Source of the DNA: Warburgia ugandensis
Lineage: Eukaryota > Streptophyta > Magnoliopsida > Canellales > Canellaceae
DNA: 64,000 nucleotides
Assembly (NCBI GenBank): GCA_035236585.1
Contig: CP141136.1
Coordinates: forward strand, 49,369,136-49,433,135
Direction: 5' to 3'
In this document: positions 42,227-55,199 of the stretch, one piece after another
How positions within the stretch are numbered: position 1 is the first letter of the stretch
Layout of the letters: each line of letters starts with the position of its first letter
Made by a program: the position numbers and the translations under genes
Notes under the pieces: generated by a model
Told to the model about the DNA's origin: nothing
Seen by the model: the letters and a program-made list of their open reading frames with translations, nothing else
Databases searched by the model: none

Positions 42227-45200
42227 TTGGTTTATGAGCAGATGCCACCAAAGAGAGTCACAAGGCAGACAGCTCAAACTACTCTAGAAGACAATATGGA
42301 GAGAGTAACCATGAGTACTATGGAAGAGATGATGACAAGGATGTTAAGGAACCTCCTTCCTCACCTACAACAGCCCCAGAGTTCATCACCTCCTGTTGAA
42401 ATACCAAGTACGCAGGCTCAGGCTCAGCCTGAGGTGAGACATACTACACCAACACCACCACCAGCTACTCCCACACCTGGACAAGGGCAATCTTCCCTTG
42501 TACCAAGTGAAGAAGTCGAAAAATTCCCATTAGGACCAGAAAAGATTGACAAAATGCTGGAGAGATTTCAAAAGAGGGTTTCAATGTATGATGGTAAGGG
42601 TGAAGCTGAAAAAGCTGAAGAATGGATATATGAAGTTGAAAAGACTTTTAGTGCACTACGTACTCCTTCAGAGTTGAAAGTGAAATTTGCCACATATTTA
42701 TTCAAACAAGAAGCTGCATTTTGGTGGAGATCAGCTAAAAACACCTTCTTCTCGAATTCTGAAGATACTACATGGGAAGAATTTAAGGAAGTATTCAACC
42801 ATAAATATTTTCCTTCTCATGTACAACAAAGGAAATTGATAGAGTTCTTGAACCTAAGGCAAGGGGATATGTCAGTAGTGGACTATGATAACAAGTTCAC
42901 ACAACTAAGGAGATTTGCGCCTCATGTGTGTGACACAGAAACACACACTGTGGATCGATTCATTGAAGGTCTTCACTCAGGGCTAAAAGTAAAGGTGCTA
43001 GGTACTAAACCCACTACCTTGACAAACTATGTAGAAATGGCCTCCAAGTTTGAAGATGAGTACAAAAAGGGTCAAATTACCAAGTTCAGTGGAGGAGGAC
43101 ACAATAACCCAAGGCCTTTCCAGAAGAATAAAAGACCTTGGAACAATTTTAAGCCTCAAAGAAATCAAAGGAATAATGCACCAAGGCCAAATAGACAGCC
43201 ATGTCCAAGATGTAGAAAATTTCACCAAGGCAATATCTGTCCACGACCTATACAACAACAACCACAACGATTTCCAATCAAGTGCCACAATTGTGGGGAG
43301 TATGGACATATCGTCGCCCACTGTACCAAACCATTGGCAGTCAAGGAAGCAAAATTAGAAATTGCTCCTCGACACCCAGGAAGGGTTTTCGCTATCACTG
43401 ACGGCCAAGCTGGACCATCCAATGCGGTAATTGAAGGTACACTACTTGTAGCAGACAACTATGCCAAAGTATTGTTTGATTCCGGATCTACGCATTCCTT
43501 TATATCTTGTGAATTTGCATCTAGTATACAACTATCAGTGAAAAACTTGGGATTTGATTTAGATGTAACAACTCCAGTTGGAAAAATAATTAAACTACAA
43601 GAATACTTGCATAATGTACCCCTAGAAGTATTGGGCAAAAGAATGGACATAGACCTCATTTTGTTGAACATGGAGGATTTTGACATCATATTGGGTATGG
43701 ACTGGTTAGCAAAATCTTGGGTAGTTATGGACTGTCACAAGAAGAAACTCACATTTAGTATACCAGGAGAGCAAGTATTAACACTGTATGGGAAACACAA
43801 TGACTTAGACAAATCCATCATCTCAGCTATGAAGGCAGTCAAACATATGACCAAGGGGTGTCAGGCATTTTTAGCAACAGTGGTTTCTTTAGATGTTGAA
43901 CAGCCCAAGATAACGAGAAATTGAAGTGGTCAAGGAATTCCAAGATGTTTTTCCCGAAGAACTACCAGTGGTTACCCCACACCGAGAAATTGAGTTTACC
44001 ATTGAAGTAATTCCTGGTACAACTCCAATTTCTAAAGCACCTTATAGGATGGCCCCAGCAGAGTTGAAAGAGTTAAAAGGACAATTGCAAGACTTGTTAG
44101 AAAAAGGGTTTGTTAGACCAAGTAGTTCACCATGGGGAGCACCTGGAATATTTGTCAAGAAGAAGGATGGGTCAATGAGATTATGCATTGATTATAGAAT
44201 GTTGAACAGTGTCACAGTGAAAAATAGATATCCCTTACCACGCATTGATGATCTCTTTGATCAACTCCAATCTGCTAAGGTCTTTTCTAAAATTGATCTT
44301 AGATCAGGATATCATCAATTGCGTATTAAGGATGAAGACATATCCAAGTCAGCATTCAGAACTCGATATGGGCATTACGAGTTTTTAGTCATGTCTTTTG
44401 GGTTGACTAATGCACCAGCAGTGTTTATGGATTTGATGAATAGAATCTTCAAAGAATTTTTGGATAAATTTGTGATAGTATTTATCGACGATATACTGAT
44501 TTACTCTACCAGTATCAAAGAACATCAAGAACACTTACGAATTGTACTAAATACCCTCAGAACACATAAACTGTTTGGTAAATTTAGTAAGTGTGAATTC
44601 TAGTTAGAGAAGGTCAATTTTTTACGTCATGTAATTTCCAAGAATGGAGTAGAAGTGGACCCCACCAAGATTGAAGCAGTAATGAATTGGGAGAAACCTA
44701 AAACAAGAATGTAAATACGTAGTTTTCTTGGACTAGCAGGATACTACCGTAGATTCATTCAAGGGTTCTCTCGTCTAGCTCTTCCTATGACTTCCTTGAC
44801 AAGAAAGGGGGTACCATTCACTTGGTCAGAAGACTGTGAAAATAGTTTTCAAGAGCTAAAGAAGAGATTAACTACAGCACCAGTATTGACCTTGCCAGCT
44901 GGGAGTGGGGGATATGAAATATACTGTGATGCTTCAGGCAAAGGGTTAGGAGGTGTGTTAATGCAAAATGGGAAGGTCATTGCTTATGCATCTAGACAAT
45001 TGAAGAAACATGAAATAAATTACCCAGTACATGACTTAGAATTGGCAGCTGTAGTGTTTGCATTGAAAATTTGGAGACATTATTTGTATGGGAAAAAATT
45101 CAATGTATTTACAGATCATAAGAGTCTCAAATACATCTTCACTCAGGCTGATTTAAATATGAGACAAAGAAGATGGATAGAGTATATCAAAGACTACGAT

Positions 45201-46709
45201 TTTGCCATCCAATATCATCCTGGAAAGGCAAATGTAGTAGCTGATGCATTAAGTAGACAACCAAGAGCTCTACTGACAAACATCACAATTAAATCAGCTT
45301 TTGTAGAAAGAGTCCTTAAAGCCCAAGAAGAAGATACGGCAACTCAGGAATTATGTGAAAAGAAAGGATTTGTTAAGGGGACAGATGGGGGCATACGTTT
45401 TCAAGAGAGATTGGTGGTTCCTTCAAATACATGTCTGAGAAAGGAATTGATACAAGAAGCCCATCAGTCAAAGTTTTCTATACACCCTGGAAGTACGAAG
45501 ATGTATCAAGATTTAAAAAGAAACTTTTGGTGGGAAGGCATGAAGAGAGAAATAGGAGAATTTGTGGCTAAATGTCTAAATTGTCAACAAGTAAAGGCTG
45601 AACACCAAAGACCAGCTAGAATGTTACAAACATTGGAACTTCCAGAATGGAAATGGGACAATATCACTATGGATTTTGTAGTAGGATTGCCAAGGACTAG
45701 AGCAGGCCATGACATGATTTGGGTGGTGGTGGATAGGTTAACAAAGTCAGCACATTTCCTACCAATTAGACAAAACCAATCAGTTGACAGTCTGGCTAAG
45801 TTATACATCAAAGAAATAATAAGATTTCATGGGATTCCACTATCCATTATCTCGGATAGGGATGGAAGATTTACTTCAAGATGTTGGAAGAGTGTACAAC
45901 AAGCCTTGGGAACCTCAATTAAACTCAGTACAACATTTCACCCTCAAACAGATGGTCAATCAGAAAGGACTATTCAAACCTTAGAAGATATGTTGAGAGC
46001 ATGTGCATTAGATTGGAAAGGGAGTTGGGATGAACATCTTCCTATAGTAGAATTTGCATATAACAACAGTTTTCAAGCAAGTATTGGTATGGCACCATAT
46101 GAAGCATTGTATGGACGGCCATGTCGATCACCAACCTGTTGGAGTGAAGTTGGAGAAAGAAGGCTGATAAAGTCAAAACTAGTGGAACAATGTATAGACA
46201 AGGTCAGATTGATACAGAAGAGGTTGTTAACAGCACACAGTCGACAAAAGAGTTACGCAGATAAAAGACGTAGAAACCTGGAATTTGATGTTGGGGAGCA
46301 CGTATTTCTAAAAGTATCACCTGTCAAAGGAGTAATGAGGTTTGGAAGCAAAGGAAAACTTAGTCCTAGATTCATTGGTCCGTTTGAAATCTTAGAAAGG
46401 GTTGGTCAAGTGGCATACAAATTAGCCTTACCACCCCAACTCTCAGAAATACATAGTGTCTTTCATGTGTCTATGCTAAGGAAGTACCTCCAAGACGACA
46501 CTCATGTACTTCAAAGGGTGCCAGAAGAGCTAAAGCCTGACCTAACCTTCGAAGAAAAGGCAATACGAATTCTAGACCGCAAGGAACAGAAGTTAAGAAC
46601 CAAAAGCATTCCGTTAGTCAAGGTCCTGTGGCAACATCACTCTATTGAGGAAGCCACGTGGGAAACGGAAGTAGAAATGAGGAAGACACACCCTAGTTTG
46701 TTTGAGTAA
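42227..46709 (+). pseudogene. gag-pol region of the young gypsy element (nearly whole, broken)
   Basis: Parts in order: gag from about 42,242 (MPPKRVTRQTAQ) with a retrotransposon-gag core (EAAFWWRSAK, HKYFPSH, RFIEGLHSGLK); a CCHC zinc knuckle (CHNCGEYGHIVAHC, about 43,290-43,330); aspartic protease (FDSGSTHSFIS, about 43,470); reverse transcriptase (about 43.95-44.6 kb) with YPLPRIDDL and FIDDILIYS; RNase H (about 44.9-45.2 kb) with FTDHKSL and [14 protein letters not shown]; integrase (about 45.45-46.2 kb) with the zinc-finger H..H and CLNCQQVKAEH and the core MDFVVGLP, then SIISDRDGRFTS; and a C-terminal chromodomain (about 46.55-46.7 kb; VKVLWQHHSIEEATWE). It would act in reverse transcription and integration of the element; the chromodomain is thought to guide insertion into heterochromatin. 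Confidence 0.93.
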
Positions 46710-46745
46710 GTACTGTATTACAAATTTCGAGGGCGAAATTGTTGT

Positions 46746-46757
46746 AAGGGGGGAAGA
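46746..46757 (+). promoter_or_regulatory. Polypurine tract of the young gypsy element
   Basis: AAGGGGGGAAGA lies one base before the 3' LTR and is the expected plus-strand primer. Confidence 0.9.
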
Positions 46758-46758
46758 T

Positions 46759-49700
46759 TGTAATAACCCCAATTTTTGTAAATTGATTGAGAAAAATAAA
46801 TAAAGTTTGAGTTTTAGATATTTCGGGCTGAAATATTAGGGTTATTTAAAATATACTTTTTATAAAAGTATAATCAAATCATAAGACATGTAAAATTGAA
46901 ATTTAAACTTAGCAAACCCTTCAAAATGACTGTAAGCACGACAAATTTTGAATTCGGATAAGAAATCCTTAAGTTTTTCATTTTTTGGACAAAAGGGGTA
47001 AAATAGTAATTTTAACCAAAAATCAAAATATTCCAAAAATCAAATTATGAAACATCAAAATTTAGAATGTATTGAGAAATACGAATCCAACGCCACTAAG
47101 TACACTCAAATCCGAGATCATGGGACTAAAACCCAAAGTTTTATGCATAAAGGGCAAAACGGATTTTTACACCATGTGGGGCCCACATGGGGCCCACATG
47201 GGGACCACCACGTCCCCAACAACCAATTTGATCAGCAGCCCATGTGAAACATGGGTCAACAAAGATCAGCTAGTCATGGGGAAGAAAAGTTAGGCATGGG
47301 AGCATTGAAGACTTTCATGCCATTTTATATTAAAAAAATAACATATTATAATCATGGAAAAAGACCCAAAATGCCTATAAATACAACCCCAAAAATCTTC
47401 CAAAAATCCTCATAAAATCCCCACGAAATTATCTTCAATCTCCTTGAAAAATTAGATCTAGAATCCCTCTCAAAACACCAAAATTTTCAAGAGCTAGATC
47501 TCTTTCCAACTTGTTTTTCTTTTTAGAATAGAACAAGAGACCTAAATTCAATTAGGCACTCTGTTCTAGATCGAATTTGATCAATTCCACCGTCCAAAAC
47601 ATCCCAACACATCTATTCTACAAAACCCCCAAAGAAATTTCAAGATCCAACGGTTCAAACAACGGTATTTGCACGAAAGGTGGATTTTAGGCTATATCTT
47701 CATCAACAAGGTATTTTTTTAAATTGGGCATATAAAACAGGTTTTCTCTCCAATCAAGTAAGTGGAAATCCTTTTTATATATTTTTAGTATTGTTTTATG
47801 TAATTTTTATTTTACTGTAATTAATTTTGGTAATAAAAAGGTAAAAATAAAGTAAACAATAGAACCCTTAATTCATGATGATGGAGTGCTCCGATGAAAA
47901 ATCGGACTCCACCAATCAATCCAGAATGGTCTAAAACCCCTAGGGTAGAAGGTTCAGAAAGATCTGAGCAGTTTTGGACCCTCAATTGAGAGAGATTAAT
48001 TCTGGTGGGCCTAGATCAAATCTAGACCCTAGGAACGGCTGAAAACTTCAATTTAAGATTGTGGAGTCATATGAACTCCAAATTGAGATAAAAAAGAAGC
48101 TATGGAAAGCTTGTAATGTCTAGTTTCTAATGAAGTCATAATATTTCTAAAATTTATTTCTGTATTTTTCTGTATTTTGGAAATAAGCGTCCAATTTCTA
48201 AGATCTTCAAGATCTGAGGTGATCAGATCTTGGAAATTTATTTTAGCGATGATATAATAATGTAATAAAGTAATATCTATGGTTAATTTGGACAGATCTT
48301 GGATAAAATAAGGGATCTACCCTTTATGGTAGAAAAACCAAAAAAAAAAAAAAAAATACAAAGGGACCCACTTGATCAATGAGATCAAGTGTGATCAGAT
48401 CCTTGGGATGGAAAGTATAAATGTTTATATGATGAAATCCAAGGAAATCATGGATGGATTATGATAAAAATAGATCAATGTGATCTTTTAACCTTAATAG
48501 AGAAAATTCTCTAAATATAACTAAAGTCCTTAATCAAAGGAAAAGATCTAAGATCAAATGGTTGGATCATAAGTAAAGGTTTCTAAAAATGTAAATATAA
48601 TTAGTTTCATTTTATATTATTATGTTATAAAGCATGCTAGTATAACATTTAAAGTTTAGTATGATATGTGTTCATTCTTATCATAAGGTGCTAGATTTAA
48701 TTTAAGTACCTTGCCTCATTTTCATTGAATGTTAAATTAGATAGTTTTATGCTTTAAATTTATAATTCATTTATGGTTGAATGTTAGTAGTAGATTTACT
48801 TGTTATGAGATAAAAGCATAAAACATAAAAAAATGTATTCTAATGAGGAAGTAGAGTTTCATGACACAAATAAGAATGAAGTACTTTGGACTTAATTAGT
48901 AAGGGCTATAGTTAGTAGGACAATAGAAGGATTATCAAATCCTTAGCCCAAATTAGGAAAAGAATAATAAACCCCATGAATGACATTATAAATATTCATG
49001 GACTTAATTAAAATCCATTAGAAAGAGTACTTAGGGTAAACATGCTTATAGGAACCTTATGAAAGGTTGAGCTATGGTCATTCTAGTGAATGATGAACAT
49101 AGTGGTTAAGGGGGTTATCTAATAGAGCCTCGCTCTTCCCCTACCTTCGTTGACGTTTGTGAGGTCTAAACGCCTCCTTACATGAGGATTGAAGTAATCA
49201 ATTTGTGTTCACCCATTCAACTAGTAAGCCTTAGCCAATTGGAAATAAGAGGAGCGATCTAGATTTAGGCTTGAATAAGCTACCTTCAACCATGCACATT
49301 AACTGGTTGAATAATAATCATAAGAGCATAAAAGGTTAGTAAATTACCTAACCCTAATAAAAACAGTAAGTAAGATAAGGATGATCAAACAAGATCTATT
49401 AAATCTTGGATGATCAAGAACAATAAGAATAAGAACACTATATTGTACTTAGTATGTATGTTTAGTAGTATACTTGTTATAGTTCATTAGATTAGATAAT
49501 CCAAACCCTTGATCAAAGGTGATTCAAGGAAGAAAACCAAGATCATCCTCCATAGGGATGATCCAAGAACTGAACTTAGATCAAAGAAGAACTAGATGAT
49601 AGAAGATCTAGGACCTTGATCTTTATCAACATGAGTAGATTGTCAATCAAAGGATCTATGAAAGATCAAGATCAAGGAGATGAACATACAAAGACTTAGA

Positions 49701-51188
49701 GAAAGAAAAATACTTAGATATGAATGATCTAAAGATCATTCTAAACATCAGATCTAGTGATCAATAGGATTGTTCATAATTTATATATTGACAATATGTA
49801 TGGATGTACAGATTACATACATCGGTCAAGATCATGGAAGATTGGGGAAAAGAGATCAATCCTTAAAGGTAGGAGGATTTGATGAATGCATTTACATGAG
49901 ATATTCATGATTGTACTCATGATCTTATGTTGACAAGAGTAATGATAATACTTGGAGTAAATCTCTTGAAAACCTTATGATCCAACCAAACACCTATAAG
50001 ATGGTTAAGGACTAAACTATAAGTGAATAGGGAACTAGAAAATATTTCAGCCCTAAGTAAACAGACGTATGGTCTGATATATATGAAATCTATTTTACGT
50101 ACAAGCTTGGAGGCTTGTGAGTTTGTTTTAGTAGGCATGAGCCTAGGGGATGCTATTGCTAGAGGAGTTATGAGGGTTTGGCCACCCGCTCCTTGAAATT
50201 TGATGATATGATGATACCTTGCCCAATGAGAGGCTAAAAGTCGGGTGGTGGCAATTATGGGAAGGTCACCACTGTGAAAGTCTTGCCCCCCCCATACGGG
50301 CAGTGACATAATATTTTCCACCGTGGTATCAGTGGTGAACGGGGCAGTTATCCGAGCGCGCTAGTACGGATCAGACTGCAGCATAGCAACCTTTCTAATT
50401 ATTTTGCACTATGATGCATATGGGAATAGGCATAGTGAAATGCCTTATGTTATAGCATAATGAAATGCTAGGTAATTGTATATTACCAATGTTTCCCAAG
50501 AAGGGAAATTCCCAGTATGAGATTAGCTGTAATACTAAATTCTCAAAATGAAGAGAATTGATCAGCTTAGTTGGGAATGATATTTGACTATTTTCACAAA
50601 TTTAATTGGTTTACCCATGAAGGGTATGTATGTATATATATATACATAACTTACAAAGTAAAGAGTATGTTTGAGGATAATGAGATTGTGAAGGATTGGA
50701 ATTACATTGTCAATTATTATGTTTCTTGAATCCCCTACCAAGCATTGCTTGCTGAGATATTGTACTTGTTGCAATATCTCAGATCCAGGGAAGGAGAGTT
50801 AGGAGCTGAAGACTATAGAAGACTTGAAGAGAATAATCTTTAAGGTATACCCTTGAAGACATGTATTTTTCTTTGTTGAGAGTTTTATTGTATGGCGAGC
50901 TTGAGTTTTGGATTATGTAATTTGGACAAGTATTGTACTAAATTTGGCTGTACTGTGAACCACTGGATGGATCCTGGAGTTTAATAAAAGTATATTCCTT
51001 CAATGGAATTTTATTTTGTACACAAATTGTACTTATGTTATGTATGAAGTGGTGACTTGGGTTTTCAAAACAAGTTCTAAAGAAAAGAATTTCCGCTGTT
51101 TTGTTTTGCGAAAAAATTTTACACTCTTAAGGGCCCTGCCTTTCAAAATACTTTACAAATCATGTTTTCAAAAACCCGGGTCGTCACA
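46759..51188 (+). repeat. 3' LTR of the young gypsy element
   Basis: 4,430 bp, nearly identical to 37,680-42,111. Most differences are isolated substitutions, but two short blocks near the 3' end (around 50,370 and 50,945-50,970) hold several differences each. The LTR ends GGGTCGTCACA and is followed by the CCCTT duplication. Confidence 0.95.
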
Positions 51189-51193
51189 CCCTT

Positions 51194-52480
51194 TGTAGCA
51201 GTGTTGCTCAAAGTTCATGTAGTTACGCTTTCTTGGGTCAACTCCTCCTACACATGTAATTATCAGAACATGACCAATTCCATATATATAATATAATTCA
51301 AGAGATACAAAGATAGACATGTAAAATCACTTATAATTTCATGACGCAACTAAGGTAACATTTTTTTCAGTGAAGGTCTAGGAGTTATGCCCTCGCTAAT
51401 GACCATTTTCCAAAGAATGTTCTATCGATGGGCTCCATGGTCCCAACCTGCTTTTGTAATCAAGACAGACACTAATTTAGAGTTAATAAAATAAAAGTTG
51501 GGTATATTTAACAAAAATGAACTATCACATATACTTACTTCTTGTTCTTCTAACCATGCATAACCAATCCTAGAGAGGTAGTGTTGCATATGATTAGAAG
51601 TACACACCATTTGTCCTTTCATATGCTTTGCCAACACATTAAATGAATTTGTAATTTAGCACAATTGACTTTTATAATTAGAAGAATCAAACTTTAAGCT
51701 AGTTGTAATTACCTCAAAATCAAAAGACAAGCGAGTCTGTACAAATTAATTCCATGCATCTTAGTCAATGATGCTAGAATACAACTTAAGAATAATGTGG
51801 AGTGTCAATGGATCATGAGCATTTGGAAGTATGTACTTTCTTACAACCTCACTCTTACATTTCCTCCATTGTTCACCAACACAATGTGGAGCATTCTTCT
51901 TGCACTCTTCAGAGATGTCAAAGCCAAATTACAAAGTAAAAATAAGCACACTAATCTAACTAAAATAAAACAAGAAAAGGTATATAGTATGCTTTATATA
52001 GCAAGTATTTTCATGCCTTCTCCATCTCCCATATTGTATATTTAATTGATGGCGACACATGTCTCCAATCAGTCATTGAGAGTGGCACCATGCTTCTATC
52101 AGGTTTGCAAAGGAAACTGGAGTAAGAATATGCACTTCAAACTATTGCCTACCCTCTACTATTAAACTATATCGTCACTTTTATTCCCTTTGACTTTCTC
52201 TAAATGATATGTACAATTTTTGTTGTGCCCCTTGCCCTTTCTCTTAATAGGTGTACCTACATTGGATTATTCTTCATGATGCATACTTTCTTCATGTTTC
52301 GTGTTTCCTACTCAAATGAAAACAATACATTTAAAAAACATCAACTAAAGTTCATTACAAAAGATTTTTAGAGCAAAGATTATAGATAAATACATAAAAT
52401 TCAGATGTAGTCAAACTCACCTTTGGTTTTTTCTTTTCCCTTTCTTTGATTTCTTTTGCTTCTTTCTATTCATACATATA
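51194..52480 (-). pseudogene. CACTA second gene, 5' part, TNPA-like (Transposase_24) domain
   Basis: Minus-strand reading gives a basic stretch (RKKQKKSKKGKRKNQ, about 52,470-52,425) and TPIKRKGKGHNKN near 52,250. MVPLSMTDWRHVSPSIKYTI follows at about 52,100-52,040. Then come FDISEECKKNAPHCVGEQW (about 51,920-51,870), KCKSEVVRKYILPNAHDPL, and, with stops, DAWN.FVQTRLSFDFE and HYLSRIGYAWLEEQE (about 51,580-51,540). These blocks and their order match plant En/Spm TNPA-like proteins of the Transposase_24 type, which bind subterminal repeats. The final piece, NYMNFEQHCYKG, runs up to the gypsy insertion and continues at 37,679. In-frame stops show it is a relic even apart from the insertion. Confidence 0.75.
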
Positions 52481-53200
52481 GTTAAATTTGAAACTTAACC
52501 ATCATAACTAACATATCAAACAAAGTATAAAATACTCTAAAATAGTCTCTAATACCATATAAATAAGCTAAACAATAGAGACCAAAATCTAGTTACTTTA
52601 CACGAACATATAGATCGGCTTAGAAAAAACAACCATCTCAGTGCATAAATTAGTGTAAATAAATAGGGAAAATATTAAAACAATTAAGTCTTATAACAAT
52701 TCCAAAAAGGTCCTAAAATTAATAATAAAATTTCCCAAAAAAATTGAATAAGTAGTCATATAGTTAGATGATTTTGGAACTCCATACATGCTCTAATTAA
52801 GACTATTCTTTAGAATCTCATCGATAATTTTATATCAATAACTAATAGATCAAAATATGTAACCACCTAGATTTTGTAAATTTTTTTTTTTTTATACAAT
52901 CCTATAGCAAAAATGCATTTCAAGAAACCCAAGTGTCATCATTCCTAAGAAAAATTCAAAAGAGTCTCCTCTTTTTTTTTTTGAATTTACACATTTAATG
53001 CATGCAATTCAATTCATCTATTAAACTATTTATTTAAATAATAGAATATATTCAAAGACTCGATCTCATCACACCATCATAATTTATCACAATGAAAACA
53101 AAGTAAAAACTAATATAAAGCTCTTCTTAATGCAAACTATAACATAATCAATGCTTTGGATCAATAAAAAGCACAAAAAATTTAAAAAAAAATTTAGACT
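52481..53200. other. CACTA interior, AT-rich, no gene recognised
   Basis: Contains T-rich runs near 52,880 and 52,972. It may be upstream or intron sequence of the minus-strand TNPA-like gene. Nothing else could be supported. Confidence 0.5.
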
Positions 53201-53204
53201 TGAA

Positions 53205-54640
53205 CATAAGCAAAATACTATTACTATTGCAATGAACAATGACAAGTAGTAGACTTAAAGCTCGTAATTAGATGCTTTTCAATGAAAGTTGAAAATCTAA
53301 GACTTGGTCTTCTTATTCTCCTCTTTCTAGCATGATCAATTTTGAAGGTTTTCATTGATTAACAAAGTGGAAAATTATGCACAAAGTTGTCTAGGACCTA
53401 CACAAAATACTATTACTATTGATGTAAACAACGACAAGTATTAGACTTTAAGATTGCAATTGATGCCTTTGTGAATAAAAATTGAAAATCTAAGACTTGG
53501 TCTTATTCTCAAGGTCCTTTATCTAGTTTGATCAATTTTAAAGATTTCTATTGATTAAAGAAGTGAAAATTATGCACAAAGTTGTCTAGAACCTAAGCAA
53601 AATATTGTTACTATTGAAACAAACAACGACAAGTAACGGAATTTAAGCTAGTAGTGGGATGCCTCTATGAATAAAAGTTGAAAATCTAATACTTTGGTCT
53701 TCTTAAATGTCAATGTCCTTTATCTAGCATGATTAGATTTAAAGATTTCCATTGATTAACAATAGTGGAAAATTATGCACAAAGTTGTCCAGAACCTAAG
53801 CAAAATACTATTATTGTTGAAGCAAACAATGCCAAGTAGCAGATGTTAAGCTTATAGTGGGATGCCTTTTTGAATGAAAATTGAAAATCTAAGACTTAGG
53901 TCTTCTTATTCTTAGTGTCCTTTATCTAGCATGATCAATTTTGAAGATTTGTATTGATTATCAATGCAGGAAATTATGAACAAAGTTGTCTAGAGCATAA
54001 GCAAAATACTATTACTGTTGAAGAGAACAACAATAAGTAACAGACTTTAAGTGGGTAGTTGGATGCCTTTTTTAATGAAAATTGAAAATCTAAGATTCGA
54101 ATCTTCTTAGTCTCAATGGCCTCTATCTAATATGATCAATTTAAAAGATTTTAATTGATTAATGAAGTGAGAAATTATGCACAAATTTGCCCAAAACCTA
54201 AGTAAAATATTGCTACTGTTCATGTGAACAATGACAAGTAGCAAAATTTAAGCCACTAGTTGGATGCCTGTATGAATAAAAATTAAAAATCTAAGACTTT
54301 GTCTTCTTAACTGTCAATGTCCTTTATCTAGCCCGATCAATTTTAAATATTTCCATTGATTAACAACCTTGAAAATTATGCAAAAAGTTGTCTAGAACCT
54401 AAGAAAAATACTATTACTGTTGAAGCAAACAACAACAAGTAGCAAACTCTAAGCATGTAGTTGGATGCCTTTCTAAATGAAAATTGAAATCTAACACTTG
54501 GGTCTTCTTATTCATAGTGTCCTCTATCTAACACAATAAATTTTAAATGTTTTCATTGATTAATAAAGTAGAAGTTATGAACAAAGTTGTCTAGAGCATA
54601 AGCAAATACTATTACTATTGAAGCAAACAATAATGTAAAT
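53205..54640 (+). repeat. Tandem array of about seven 200-bp units inside the CACTA element
   Basis: The word (g)caaaatactattactattg starts units at 53,211, 53,403, 53,598, 53,801, 54,002, 54,203, 54,403 and 54,603, giving spacings of 192-203 bp. Each unit runs through 'caagtagcagactttaag', 'ggatgcctttttgaatgaaa', 'gaaaatctaagacttggtc', 'tcctttatctagcatgatca' and 'aattatgcacaaagttgtct'. The last copy is cut short by the subterminal-type repeats that begin at about 54,635. Units differ from each other by clearly visible substitutions and small indels, so the amplification is not recent. No coding potential. Confidence 0.93.
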
Positions 54641-54990
54641 ATAGGACATAAGACAATTTTGAGAAAACCATCCTATACTCTTAGAATATAAGATAGTTTT
54701 CATAAAACCATCCTATATTCTTAGAATATAAGATGGTTTTCAGAAAACCATCTCAATTCTTGTAAATATAGGTTTTATCAAAAAATCGTCTTATATTTTA
54801 TGATAAAATAGGACGGTTTTATAAAATCCACTTATATTATATGGTTGTTTTTAAAGTAAAGTTATAAGATGATTATTAGAAAACTATTCTATATTTACAA
54901 GAATATAGGATGATTTTCCAAAAAATTATACGGTTATGAGAAAATCATCCTATATTCTTCTAAATATAGGACAATTTCTCATAACCATCT
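54635..54990. repeat. Internal array of subterminal-type motifs in the CACTA element
   Basis: About ten motifs of the type atataagatggttttcagaaaa and accatcctata, arranged as inverted pairs like those at the two ends of the element. This patch sits between the 200-bp array and the 3' end of the transposase gene, about 4.5 kb from the nearest terminus. Confidence 0.8.
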
Positions 54991-55199
54991 TATAATACCC
55001 ATAAATCTTTCCCACCAATCTATCCTCCTTAATTTTATTTGAATAATGTACTAAAATAGTTTTCCCTGTTCTCTAGATCATGAAAATCTTAATAACCTAT
55101 GAAGGGAAAACGGTATCCCTGTCCCTTATTTCCTTATGTATAACTCGTGATTGGCAAGACACATGATGTGTTACTTAATTGATTAATTCAATTTATACA

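Larger units (their letters stand above)
37680..51188 (+). mobile_element. Ty3/gypsy retrotransposon, Tekay/Del-like chromovirus, young (13.5 kb)
   Basis: Two 4.43-kb LTRs with TGTAATAACCCC...GGGTCGTCACA ends flank a 4.65-kb interior, with perfect 5-bp CCCTT duplications. Protein order is gag, protease, reverse transcriptase, RNase H, integrase, chromodomain. The very long LTRs, Met-tRNA primer site and C-terminal chromodomain fit the Tekay/Del chromovirus group. The LTRs differ by only about 1% by eye, which at usual plant rates suggests an insertion of well under a million years. The coding part is nearly whole but appears broken, with about two or three breaks. The element lies inside the second gene of the CACTA transposon and is the youngest datable insertion in the window. 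Confidence 0.95.

Noticed and set aside
40836-50321. Paired open frames of 125 and 134 aa on the minus strand, seemingly a conserved gene pair
   Set aside because: Both are at the same place in the two nearly identical LTRs (40,836-41,213 and 49,917-50,321), so their conservation only reflects LTR duplication.
53205-54640. Possible CRISPR-like array
   Set aside because: The units are about 200 bp with no short constant repeat plus variable spacer layout, and the setting is plant DNA inside a transposon. It is an ordinary tandem repeat.
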